DNA of 64,000 nt, taken from the NCBI RefSeq assembly GCF_910592395.1, contig NC_088325.1, forward strand, positions 10,356,109-10,420,108. Direction: 5' to 3'. Numbering within the stretch: the stretch's first letter is position 1; each line of letters opens with the position of its first letter. The notes below the pieces were generated by a model, which was given only the letters and a program-made list of their open reading frames with translations, made no database searches and was not told the origin of the DNA. This document shows positions 1 through 13,400 of this stretch, in pieces. The stretch comes from Lineus longissimus (taxonomy: Eukaryota > Nemertea > Pilidiophora > Heteronemertea > Lineidae). Position numbers and translations under genes: made by a program.

Positions 1-175
1 AATATTCGGCAATTTAACGCATAGCTGAGTGTTAATATCTTTTCTGTCTTGAATTGCCCACGGGTATAGAGCGTGGCTGAGCTTATTTTAGCACAGGGAA
101 CTTCAGATGTAGAGGAACATAGGAGAAGTAGTTGTAATTTAGGCCTCCAATGTGGAAACAAGGAAAACTTCATAA

Positions 176-193
176 TGTAGGAGGAAACCAGAG
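176..193 (+). repeat. 18-bp dispersed word, also at 13,935-13,952
   Basis: TGTAGGAGGAAACCAGAG occurs here and identically at 13,935-13,952, in unrelated flanks. This is probably the core of an old dispersed repeat. There is no coding signal around either copy. Confidence 0.4.
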
Positions 194-3100
194 TGTTGGA
201 ATCATTGTAATTGCATTTGCTTTAGGCTTTTGTGCTTATAGCAGTTTGAGTGTGTGTCAATTATTGCCGGAGTGTTTAAACAATGCAAAACTGAACAAAT
301 TAGTGCATCGTCGAAGATTAAAGTTATTTCATCACCACCTCCGTCAAAATCACGTAATGCTCCAAGTGTTGACAATGATGACGGTGATGACATCAAGAAT
401 ACCATGATCTTTAATCATCCTCATAAGTATGATATTGTTCAGCTTGACAATCTTTTTAGAAATTAAAGGATACTATTTGGCCAGTAGTCTTTCTAAATAG
501 ATTATGACATTGGCCCTCTACTATTCCTTGTGGAACATCCATTTGCAGTGAGATTACAAAATAAAGGCAGCCAATTATGGTTACTATTTCCTCTACAACT
601 GATGGTTCTCTGTGATTAACTGTCCAAAGCTTGATCAAGCCGTGTTAAATGTGGATACAAATCTCGTGTGCATAGCTATATTGTACTTAAATCTCACTAA
701 AAGCTGTTGTCAACAATTAGTCTTCAGTGCCTTGGAAAACAAAGCTATTTTATTGGCTAACATCATAAACAAAATATAAAAATTTATCCCTCGCGCATTC
801 AAAGTGGCCATGTGGTCAATGCGCGGACCCTGAAAGTGTTTCGTAAAGAGCCATATTTTCAGAAGCTGCTAAAAGGGATGGACATTCTCTGCTTTCCTGA
901 GATGGACCATCGTTCTACGCTATCCTTAATTTGGCCAGCATTCTCTGCAATCCTGAGGTGGGCCGGCAACTTGTGGAGTGGAATCGCTTAATCGCTTTTG
1001 AGTAAGCCATGCAATTTCAAAACGTTTTTGGTAAAAGCTTGGTTGGAATGGCCACTTTGTCCCAAAAGGTGTTAGCTATGACTCAGATTTGTGAAAGATT
1101 GTTTGAGTCGCGCTCACATTTTAAACATTTCAGGGTATCAAAGGTAAAGGTGAGTTAAAGAAAATTCTACAATGCCACTAATCTGTTAGAGGTCTCTACT
1201 GAAGGAATGTATATATTTAAAATCCTTGGACACATGGTTAAGTAGACAAAAAGAATAATCAAATTAAACGAAATTTGAAAAATTAAAATTTTTTTGTCTG
1301 ATAAAAACTTTTTAACGTTTGGATGAATTTGATTTTTGAGACTTTAAGATAGCTTCCTCGTGCAAGGCACTCTACACTAAAAATTACCTCTATACTATAA
1401 ATAGCATACACATCAAAATAATCTTGCTTGCTACTATTTGTTACTTGTACAGATGTTGAACATTTAAATATGCCGCTGAATTTGTTATGCCCTTCGATGT
1501 CGTGACCAGGCACCTTAAAGTGGCTCTGGCCTGGTGTGAGCTTATCTGTATAGTCGATTGAAGCTGCTGTGTAGGGCAGATGTCTGACTATGGATCTGAA
1601 CCTTCCAATAGGGAGAGGAGGCATCGGTTAACACTTTGAAGGCTGGACCAAAACAAGGCAAAGAAAAAAAGGAAGGCTCAAACTTGTTGGTGGTTAAAAG
1701 AACGGCTCTAACTTCTTAGCAGTTGACCTTTAGTTTATCTTCATTTCTCAGATTAAAATGTTTGCAATTTCATTAGTTACCGATGAAACGTGGGCTAACT
1801 AGGATAATTATTCACATAATTATTGTAAATAATGATTACCATAAGTGTTATTCAAAAATTTTAAAACATTTAAGACATGACATCAACAGTTTGTCCATTA
1901 TACTGGTCATTAAGCACAGTGACATAATGATAATCCTCTGCAGAAACAAGTGGAAAAACTTTTTTTAAACTTTTTTTCTTCTTTCACAGCAGTTTCACGC
2001 CCTCCCCAAAGCCCCTCTTTTAAAAACAAATCTGAAACCCCAAACCATAAAATAAGCAGTCAACCGAAAGCTGAGAGCCTAATGAAGATATACAGTTGAT
2101 CATATCATTCCTAGATGGCAACAATTAAAAAATAACAATAAAGATTCTTAGTTAAGATCGACTTACAGGTGATTCAAGATTTGTTTTGCAAGCAATTACT
2201 AGGTAAAAATTACGCCAGGCCAGTGTTCCCTTCAATTGATATTATTGTTATATCTTTATTTTTAAAATATTTTTCATTGAACATTCAGGGGCAAGTGTTA
2301 GGTCCTTACATCATTAATAATCAATCAGACTCATATATAAATAACTTGTAAAATATGATAAATCAAACTAACCCATTTTTATCTTGGACTGCGGAGATCT
2401 TGATTGTGAGAAATTTAACATAACTGGCGGGGCAGCTGTAGGGGTCATCTCAAAATTGCTGAATGCCATAAAAAAACATTTGTGCGTCCCTCGTAACCCA
2501 TCTTAATGAGGAGAAAAAAAGATAAAAGGCATCAACACTTCATCTCAATGATGCCAGAAGTTTGAAAAGGATGACATTTTGGCAGGCAAGTGATTTTATG
2601 GTGATCCCTAGATTCAATGATTCTTCAAATGATCACCATTATTTGGTCCATTTGTCCTTTTTGCCTGTGAAAGAAATTAAGATTTCCGTCAGTTCTTGTT
2701 GGGTTAAATTTATATTGCACCCAGTGGTGTTGTAACATCGTAAATTTTATATTGCCATCTGTTTCTTCAATCATAATTCATATCTGTATAGTTGCAAATT
2801 TGAAAGCTTAATGACATGTAAAGCTATGATATTATGGTGATAACTTATTGGTAGAAGGACAGGGTCAACAACATAAACAAATTACCATTCATGAAAAAAA
2901 ACCCCAGAATTGTCTCAATAAGAAAAAAAAAATTCTATTCAATGCAGTTTTCGTGCATTCCTTCCAATTTTGACAATATTTTTTATCTCATCCTTGAGAT
3001 GAGGATAAAATGTTAAAAGAAGATTTTGTGCTTCCCTCACTGTTGTTGGTGGAAATGCTATTGTGTCATTAAAACTTTTTTCTTCGCAAATTTCCAATGT

Positions 3101-4257
3101 CATGGAAATACGAGAATTATCTAATTCGATATATATCCAGATATGTGCTTGGAAACTGCATTCAAAATTTGTCTCCGGTGTTTTTTTTGTGTCAGATTGT
3201 TTTTACAAGCAGTTGATGTGCTATCGCAGAGTGATGTAAGACATTCTTACACTAAGATATTGAAGCAGCACCATTTCGATTAAAAAAAAAAATCAAACGT
3301 GTACTAAAAATGACCACTTTGTGGTATGGTGCAACCACATTCTTGAGAAAGTTGCTTCAGTGAAGTTGCATTAAGATGAGACGACAAGCAAATAAAAAAC
3401 ATAGGTGGACCAGTTAGTGCTGTCATCTATCCATATGTATCTGAGCTAGTCAATTTGTCGACCGAATAAGTTGTTTAAGTAAGTTGATGGTTAAAGGTTA
3501 ACATCCAAAACAACAATATCTTCGTTAGATCTTCACATCTTATCATTGCATTCATGATAATTGATTCAGGATTAAATGATGGTCATATTCAATGTTAATG
3601 TATGCGATTATGGTAATGACTCAATGTTGATTCCCTCAGTGTATAGAAATATTAATATCATGTGGGAATTTGAATTTTTCAAATTACTGTTTGATGGAGT
3701 GGGCATATCTACCAAGCCTATTTTGCAAAGTGGCTATTTTTTTTATTTTGGTGCCTATTTTGTGACCCCTAATTTCACCAGAGGTTTAAGATTGATACTC
3801 TAGTCACCATATGAACACAAAGTTAAATATGAATAACACAATGAGATACAGTATATTCTAAAATATAATCGTTTTTCTGGTAGTACTTCTCATTATGGCT
3901 AGATTTAACCTGGATTGGGACAATTTCCATACAGATCATGAGAATTGATCTCTTAAGATAGAAATGAGCCTAATGCAGTACCAGAGGAAACAATCTGTTG
4001 TGCATCGGCCCTGAAACTGACAACTTACAATATAGGCATAACATTACAGGCACAGAAAAAAATAGACAACTTCAAAAATAGGCCCGGTACCGGGGTATGG
4101 GGTTCAACGTTGCTGAAGCCATTTGTGTAACTGTTAGGAAATGTTGCTCTGCCAAAGTTAGATAAGTAATCATCGTGTGATGTTATTTTCTTTATGCACT
4201 CTATACTTGCTGAGGCTAGATCCGACTTAGTCACAAATTATTGAGTTTCCATTTTGT

Positions 4258-5050
4258 CAGGGTTCTCCAGCAATATTTTGCATTTTTACTACAATTGCCT
4301 CTGTCAGTTTTGTTGAAAAATGACAGGAAGAATCATTTCAGAATCAACAAACAAAACAAAAAAATAGGGGTTTTATAAACTCAAATTGTTTGAAACAAGA
4401 CTTTCAAAAAATGAAGCAATCTTGATTAATTCAAATATTCCTAGTTAGTGTACAACCGTGCGAGTAGTATGCAGGTTACTTCAGAACAGATTGACCTACA
4501 TTCAATTTTCTGTGTGATCTTGACCTGTATATGATGTTATGTATGTATAGGGTCACTTTGGTCATACTATAGTGAGTTGACATTCTCCAGCAATTCTTTT
4601 GCACTTCTGCTACGTTTGCCTCTGTCAGTTTTGTTGAGAAAGACAGGAAGAATCAATTCGGACACAACAAACAATATAAAAAAATCGGGGTTTCATAAAC
4701 TCAAATTGTTTGAAACAAGACTTACAAAAAATGAAGCAATCTTGATGAATTCAAATATTCCTAGTTTGTGTACAACCGTGCGAGTAGTATGCAGGTTACT
4801 TCAGAACAGATTGACCTACATTTAATTTGTTCTCTATCAGTTTTGTTGAGAAAAGACAGGAAGAATCAATATGGACACAACAAACATTAGAAAAGAAGCG
4901 GGCTTTTATGAACTCATATTTTATGAAACCAGACTTACAAAAAATGAAGCAATCTTGATGGATTCAGCAGATTCCTGGTTAGTGTACAAATGTGCGAGTA
5001 GTATGCAAGTCCTTTCAGAACAGATTGACCTGCATTCAATTTTTACTGTG
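4258..5050 (+). repeat. Three diverged tandem copies of a ~240-bp unit
   Basis: Three segments starting near 4,264, 4,584 and 4,830 share the words TCAGTTTTGTTGA, GACAGGAAGAATCA, AAAATGAAGCAATCTTGAT and CAGAACAGATTGACCT in the same order. The first two copies are closest to each other; the third lacks the leading part. The short open frames in the copies are not alike in reading pattern and look accidental. Confidence 0.75.
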
Positions 5051-5492
5051 TGTCCTTGACCTGTATATAATGTTGTGTATGTCAAGGGTCACCTTGGTCA
5101 TACTATAGGGAGTGCACATTCTTTCAAGAATCTAGAATTGTAAAAATGTTATGATTCAAAGGTATCGAGGAACAAAATTTATACACTACCCACTTCTTTA
5201 GATAGTGCAACCCTATGTGAGGATGACTGTTATTGTGTAAATTTGTGATGGCCATAAACAAAAATGGGCAATACCTTTTGTCACTGGAATAACCCAGCTT
5301 CAAGGTGGAAACTCAGTACTTTGTGGTGATTTTGCTGTAAATATTGCTTCATGATCAACGTAGTTTTTCGCCAGTTCTGTTTGCAAAATTTTTGTATCCC
5401 GTCAATGTAAATTGTAATCTTTTTTATTTGTAATTACATATAAATATATATACAATGGCGTACAAGATTATTTATGGCAAGTCACTGATCAA

Positions 5493-5830
5493 TCAGAACT
5501 TGGAGGACTTTATTTTGGGCAGATGGACCACAGTCGGTACAGAAGAGAAGTTGGAGTGGTTTATACAAGACAGGTAGCACACAACCACAGCTATCGGTGA
5601 GATCATTTCAGCGAGATACTTTGATTCTCCAGTGTGTATTCTGTAGATGTCTTTTTCTGTGGTACGATCCACAGGGTGGAATGAAGTCAAGAATAACGTA
5701 GTGCCAAACACATAGGTGGATGCCAGGTGGGGATCTAATTCCATGATATTGGAAAGAGAAGAACTCTTGTCAAAAACAGCAACCCAGATCAAATCACTGT
5801 TGCAACATGATCGTCGGCCTTGGAAACGTA
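5493..5830 (-). pseudogene. Decayed fragment resembling an LDL-receptor class B (YWTD) beta-propeller repeat
   Basis: The minus-strand frame reads through a segment with the pattern FHPVD-x5-KDIYRIHTGE, preceded by DLIWVAVFD. This resembles the F-D-P-x-x-x-x-I-Y-W-T-D core of LDL-receptor class B repeats. The diagnostic YW is changed to YR, no further propeller blades can be read, the frame then becomes a non-matching sequence, and there is no start or obvious splice site. It lies antisense in the presumed NCAM-like intron. I take it as a retro- or segmentally-derived relic. Similarity by eye only, so the family assignment is weak. Confidence 0.3.
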
Positions 5831-7424
5831 TAAGAAAGATGTGGACAGAACCTTGAACCTTGCCATATAGGCTAGGCTGTACCAATCGTCTACAGCCATA
5901 TTGCGTTGAGTGATAAATCCAGAAAGGAAAAAAATTTTGAATAATGAACCGTTATTAAATGATTCATTATTCAACATTTAAAAATATGGTGCAAGTAACC
6001 TTTACAACATGGCTAGTTTTGCTGGTGATAGGTACACTTATAACAATGATGCATTGTACACAGTGGGATATGATAGCGCAAAAGTGCACTACAGACAGGC
6101 AATTTGTATGACAGCCAACATTGCATGCTACATAAATCACTAGTCTGCAGGGATCATTTTGCTACTTTCGTCAAGATCAGAATTAATATGATTGACATGA
6201 AATACTATAAATATAAATCCTTTTGGTTGTAGCACATATTGCTATGACAGGCAATTTTACCTGCAAACAAGCAATCTTTTTATCGCCAGTCTTTTTCCAG
6301 AGGGGGAAAGGGGGACATGTCCCTCTCGCCCTGCAAAAAAAGCCCATGAGGAGATTTCGTGATTTTGACCAAGAAATATAACAAAATCACCAATTTTGCT
6401 GCTATTCTTCCCCCTGGAAATACTAATTGCTCAATGCAGCGGAAATCATTGCATGGTGTTGCAATAAAGAATGCCGTGTGGTAAAATAAAGTGCCTTTGA
6501 AGAAGCACAGGCTTTAAAAGGGTGCTATAGTAATGGGGTATGTATGTACGTATGAATGTCATATTGAACATGATATGAGTTTGGAACTACAGCTTTTTTT
6601 ATGTGACAGTAGAGATTGGAAGGTAATGAAATACTTCTTTATGAAATAGGTAAGGTTATCATAAACTCAGTGTTGCTTCATGTAAAATGTATTTATGTCT
6701 TATAAAACTATCATTAGTCCATGATGATTAAAGATCGTGAGACACTTTGCCGCATCCCATTAAAAAATATTTCATCAGCTTCACTTCCCTGGGACCCATA
6801 AGATGGTAAGACCCTGCAGTGCTTCAGAGAAAGAAGGAAGGAAGTTTCTTAAGTGCTGCGCAAATGTGTGATCTAAATTGCAGCAATTTAAATTGCCTGT
6901 TTGCGGGTACTTGGGCCCATCAGCTGATGGACATCACTTTTCTCTCTCATGCATTGATGACTTTGTTCTTTTTTTTCTTCATCTCATTTCTTGTATACTG
7001 TAAACCGCCAGTTCTCTTTATTTCTGCATTTCACCTTCCTGAAACAAAGATTTCACAATTTATATTTTGGCGGATTACCAAATTTCTCCAGGTTTTTCCA
7101 ATCAGAAAATATTTCGCTGACATTTTTATTGGATAAATTATGTTTTGAAAAAGTATAAATTTTTTGATAAGTTCAAAAAGAGCAATTGCTATACATTTCG
7201 GAATCGGAAGCTTTTGATATCACTCATATCAAATGTAACCGAAATAGGGGTTTTGATCGTGCAACACTTGACTTGTAAATGTCCTAGCAAGAACGCATAT
7301 ATGGCACAGCTAGAAGACTAATTCGCATGTTTGTGTTGGCATTCAAGATTAACAGGTCTCAAATCAAAATATCACCAGATGAGGTTAACATCCATTCAAA
7401 GCCCTCTCCGTCTTTTCCCTTCAG

Positions 7425-10400
7425 GTGATGCAGAGGAATCAACTGGTCGCGGTGGCGCCCTCTCAACTGGCGCAATCGTTGGCATCGTCATCGCCGTCTT
7501 CTTCATCTTCCTCATCATCATCGACGTGTCCTGCTACTTCTTGCACGAGTGCGGCATCCTGCATCACATTTGCGTGCAGTTCTGTGGCAAGGGGCACACG
7601 AGCAAGTCGCGAGAAGGTGATGTCGAGGAGGGCAAGTAAGTAAAGAGTTTAGGAATTGATATTTTGATTTTTGATTTTATGTGTTATCTTTTTCTTTGGT
7701 GAACAAGGAAATGTTATGATAGAATGTCTGATCACACAGAGAGTACTGCTCAAAGCAGATCTATTGGTATAGGCAGATGAATGCTGCATCCAATCTGGCA
7801 CTGCTAGTGAGGTTTCCAAGGAATGTGTTAATCAGATTGATATTTCTTTCCAATCGTTTCACACTTCTTTCTTATCTAAAAGTGGTACTTGTAAACTTAT
7901 GTTGGATGAAATTTCTTGTGAACGCAACTGGTTACCAATATTTTATACAGTTTTTTCTCTCTCCATTTTTGAATTGATTGCACATTTTTTGAACTGCAAA
8001 TGTTTGAATATTTTTTGCATTGTGGTATATTTTTACAACTGGTTCTGGTTTTGATTAAAGTACAGTATGGAGTGTAAATAAAGTTATCATGTTTTTAAAT
8101 TTATAATAGACTGGTTCCCATCTTTCTGCGTTTGGGTAAAAAGGTTAAAGGCCTATGCTGTTTATTCAAAGTTTGAAATGGAATTTGAGATTTTTGACTT
8201 TTGTAAACACACAGAATTCAAATTTCAAGAATTGTTGCATACCTAGAATAGATATACTCAGCAGTGTATATTTCATCACGTTTACATGTCTGGTGACTGT
8301 TCATTGGTAGTTTTTATTTCTATTTACCAGAGCCACCAGAATATACACTAAGTACAAATGTTGAGGGCCTTTGGGGCAGATCTTTAAAATGAACAGTTCG
8401 TTTTGTAAGGGTCTGATTTGACTGCGGGCTGTGCAGTGATTGCAAATGATGAGGAGCCAATGTCTTACATCAAATTAATCTAACGCCTGTAAAAGCTGTA
8501 TTTTCCCGCTGATTCATATTTTTACATCATTTTGGTTCCTATGGAGGTCGTGACATATGTCTACTTGTTAAAAGAGTGGTAAACCGCTCCCCCTGTCACA
8601 GCTTTGGGAGTAAAAGTTCTGGTTATCACCCAATCGTTATCTTTACCCTAGTGACAAAATTGGGAACTAGTCAAGTTTTAACAAAGCATACAACCTCGAT
8701 AAATTGATAATTCACCAACAGCATGTGAAGCATGGTACGGCAACTGTGAGTCTGTCCTGTAACACCCTCTATTGTTTAGTCCAGTAACTGTCTGGTGTTG
8801 TTTCGGGTCCTATCCTCTCAATCCAGTGCTTGACTTCAAACGATGGTGACTTGCTTACAGTGCCACCTGTGGGCTTTGTATATAGTCGCAAAAATGTTCA
8901 AAATACTTCCATTTCGTGACGAGCAGAGTCATTTGCATTGCCCCTTCTAACTTTTTTAAATATTCCACACAATTTTGTGCGAATTTAAGACCAACAAGGA
9001 ATTTTTTTAGAGGAGGCTGGTATCATGCAAAAGGGTATTAGTTGGCTGACCCAAAGGTTACATATACATTTTAGAATTATGAAAGTTGCTCCTTCATGCC
9101 CAGAGATTTAACTCTACTATAAAATACAGGTCTCGGAATACTGTCATGACATTCTACTTTGGTATCAAATTTGAAATTATATTTCAAGCTGCCGAAATAT
9201 TATTTTTACAACTATCTTTCCTCACAATATTGCAATCTCAGGAACATCAGTGTAAAACATGACAATATTGTGTACAGTTCTGTCCCTTTTTTTCTCCGTT
9301 AAAGGCAACTGTAATCATGTTTTTGTAAAAATTGAAGGCAATATCTGGATACTTGTATGATCACCATCTGCAAATTCAAATATTTTGTTTTTAATTTAGC
9401 TGGTGTAACTGTTGGCTACCAGTAGTCTTGCTAGTGACATTCCGAGTGGTGTGCTCAATATCTATAATGCAACAAACGTACACGATGACTCTAGCCTTTT
9501 GATAGAGAGGTTCAGATTTTATTCAGAGAATGGGTGATTTTTTTTCTCTAGTTGATGTCATCAGGTCAAGTCAATTGTTTTGTATTATTGTTTCTTTGCA
9601 TACCAGACATAACACAAACTGTTACATTGCATTTATGAAAACATGCAACGTGATATCTTGCGTCAAAATTCAACTCATTCTTGTTTTCATAACAAAATCT
9701 GGACCTCTCCAATAACACCACCAGACACTGGACTTTACAACCTCTTTTCCATCCTGTGCTGTAATGACATACTCCTGATTCAAACCAACTGTCCATATGA
9801 AACTTCCTTGACAAATGCAACACTCACTGACATTTTTTGCGATCCCACTTGACATGAAAGTTGGTTTGATGAGATTCTTGATTGGGGGGTGAATGAAACC
9901 TACCAGGGGTGGATCCAGGGGAGTGCAGCTTAAGCAAGGCTCCCATCCCTTATTATCCCTCATTAAATTCTTTGAAATTGACGAATAATTTTGAGCAATA
10001 GACGTAAAATACACTTGATCTATCTGAGACTCCTGGATTCACCTCTGGGTGCACTGATGTGGCATGCGAAAAAGGAATGTTATTAATGGCCAGAACTGTA
10101 CATGAGTCTTGGAAATTGTTTCTATGAAGCTAATTTAATGAGGTGTGCTTCATGGTGTAGATACAGGATACCTGATAGAGAGCTTCATAAATACCCACCG
10201 ACAATGTATTTTTCTGAAAACCATCAAAATGGTCAATCTCTTTCACAAAACTTCTCATTGTGATAACAGTAATTAAGCTGACCCTGTTCAATTGACATGT
10301 TACCAATTTCAGGGTAAATAATAAAAAGGGCGATAAGCTATGAAACATAGCTGCTACAGTTAGATGTTAGGGGTAAGATTCTTTTGGTGATAGTACATCG

Positions 10401-13400
10401 ACATAGAGTAGCAGGCAATAAATGAAATAAAAAAGTTGATGAACAATTTAAAGTCAAGGGAGATCATCACAAATGGGTCATTTCATCCGACAAATCCTAT
10501 AACTGGACAAACTAGACATACATGTACACGTAATCCAAATGATTCCAAGCCCCTAACACCATGATTTGTTACCATGGTAACCATATTTTATTAACATCCA
10601 GTAAGGAGCTAGTTAAGAACACGGACGCAAACGGCGATCAAGCGAACTGCGAAGAAGTACACGAAATGACCGAGGACGTGAACGATGATGAGTGAGCCGC
10701 CATTTTTAATACTGCATGATGGGATGCATCATGTCCGTCTGCGCATGTTGTCTAGATTTCGTCATCGCCATTGTTGATTTATTATCGTATTTTTCACGAT
10801 TACAAACCTCGTCCCATGGGATGTTTTCCTGATGCATTTGCTGTGGAAAGTTACCTTAGGGATGAGGTTGTCACCAGCAACCACCATTAGCGATTAGTTC
10901 TTGGCACTGACACTAGTAGAAGCATTGGGGGGGGGGGGCTAAAAGATTTTTTTGGTTTAACTCTTTTGCTGCAAGTGACGTGCATACCAAGTCTTGAACA
11001 AGCTCCCATGCCAGCGGGTGTCGAGCATAGCATTTTTTTGGTTTGGTTGTTAAGATTTTTAAAAGTAAGCTGTACGGTTCTGTATTGGTAACCACCATCA
11101 GAACAGGATGGCTCTGGCCAAAAAATGGCTGCCACAGGGAAAGGGTTAAGTGAAACACAAATGTCAATTCACACTCTCCTCATAAATTCATATCAATTTC
11201 TAAGACAATATTAATGCTGTTGATAGAATTAAGACTTTTAGATTGAAAGTCGCCTGGCAGGTCTAAAAGAACTACTTATCAATGGGAACGAAAACGAGAA
11301 CTAGTCTGCTAAAGTCTGTAAAATTTACTTTGTACTGGGTGCCCCCATCAGATCAGAAAGTTCCCATGTGTTTAATTGCCAGATATTTGGATGTAGCAAA
11401 AGCAAAAAATATAGGACTGTTTTGGTATCATGGTCTTTTCTTACCCCCAAGTTGATTAAAACTAGTATAAGTTGCTGTTCACATTCGATTTATGTTTACC
11501 TCTCTGTGGGTCTTTCCCTATTTGGATTGGGAGGGGTATCATGGCATTCCACTTTCTCTGGGGGGAGAGGGGGATGGAACACCGATGAAGGGAAAATTCC
11601 CCCCAGAAAACCATTTTTTTGAGGGAGGTTAGAAAATTGCCAGTGGAAAACAACATTTTGAGGTGTTTTTCAAGAATTCTTAGAAAATATGCTGGGAAAT
11701 TTTGAGGAGCTTTTTCTCCTTCCATGTCAAAGTTTATGCCTTAAAGCAATTAAACACATGGATGTCATAATTATTGCATTTTTTTTGTTATGCAGGGTTC
11801 TGACGGAGGTCTTTGAAAACTTCCAATCTTTATTTTTCCAAATTTGAACAGTCTATCTCGGTCATAAATCCAAACCCCAAGGCAAAAGTCTGTGTAGGCC
11901 CAATTTTATAAGCATGACATTAGCAAACCTGTAGCTTCCTCAAAGTGTCTATCTAAAGCTTGAAATGAAATAATTTCCTATTTCATTGAGTTATCCGAAT
12001 TGTTGTTTTGAATACGAACCTGTTTCAGTTTCATATCCCCCAGTTCACCCTATCACCATCTGTTCTTTACTGTACACTTTGTCATCCACAAAAATCCCAC
12101 AGCCTTGCCAGTCCTAGCCTCGAATTTCTCCTATGTGGAAGGGGAGGGGGTCTTTCTTCCATCAGAATAAAGGTCACATCACTATACATTTTCCTCATAT
12201 TTTGCAATACTGTTCCCTACCCCTGATGTTTACCCCAGAATTTTTTCCTCTCCCCACATCCTGACAGTTGTCATGAGGGCAATTTTGGTCACCTATGAAA
12301 TGAAATGTGTGTTCTTATATGATGCTTTATTCTGTGCAATTCGTAAAAAACACTTACATTTATTCCCTAGCCCAATCCAGAAACCTTTCTGCATATAACC
12401 AAGGAGTAAACATACACTACACCTGACCACCTCATCAGGCCAGTTCAAAACACCGAGGGTTGAACCTGTGACCTGACTGCTATGCCACTACGCCATTCCC
12501 TTCTCATCGAATGATTTTAACTGATTTTATGTTTGGTTTAGGGATCTCAGTGTGCCCAGGGAGTCCTACACATCCGAGGACCCCCTCACGATGCTCATAC
12601 CTAATTTGTAAGTAGCGGATATTAACTCTTTCGCTGTGGGTGGATGGATTTCTATTTTCCTGAGCCACCAGTTGATACAATGAACTCAAACGGTGTACTC
12701 CTCTAAGTCCGCCATGAAAGCATCTTGATCTGGACAACCCGTGGGTGGGACAGCACTGTCTGCATCGTAATCTTATGCCAACAGATGACTACAGAAGACG
12801 TCAACATTATAGCATCGTAATCTTTGGTATAAAATGCAGCGGAAGGGTTAACTCCTTTCTTACTTTGCCTCGCTAACAGCTATGGAGCAGTTTATCATTT
12901 CCAGAAACGCATAAAAATACTTCACGTCAGTCATAACTGAAAGAAGGTATTGAGCTCATCCAGTAACAGTATGATGTAATCAGAGCTACAAAATTACACT
13001 TTAAGCACACTTTGTATAATTATGCAACAAATGAAGAATGACCCACAATAACAATAACAAGCAAGACGGATCAAAGGGTGGCAGTGGCCGCCTGGCCTCT
13101 CTTTCAGAAAAATCTTTGAAATTGACCATGAAATTTTGAAAAAATCTTTGGAATTGACCAGCATTTTGAATGTGAAGAGCCCAGTGCACCCCATTTTACT
13201 ACGAATCCTCAAACCTCACAAGCACAACACAACATTGTTCAACAAATCAACAAATTTGAATTTAATGGATGACAGATTGTACAGTTTTTTAAACTTCACC
13301 TTGTAAAAGATTTGTGAAGAAAATGTCTGAAAACTTAAAGAACATTTTGGTATCAACCTTAATCCAAAGGTTGCTATCATTTTTTGTTTTTACAACTCAT

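Larger units (their letters stand above)
1..7424. other. Non-coding DNA upstream of the first visible NCAM-like exon
   Basis: No exon with acceptable splice sites and recognisable protein could be found here, although the Ig and FN3 exons of the NCAM-like gene must lie upstream of position 7,425. The stretch is AT-rich and probably one large intron. It holds a three-copy repeat (4,258-5,050), a decayed antisense coding fragment (5,493-5,830) and an 18-bp dispersed word near 176. I see nothing supportable in the rest. Confidence 0.5.
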
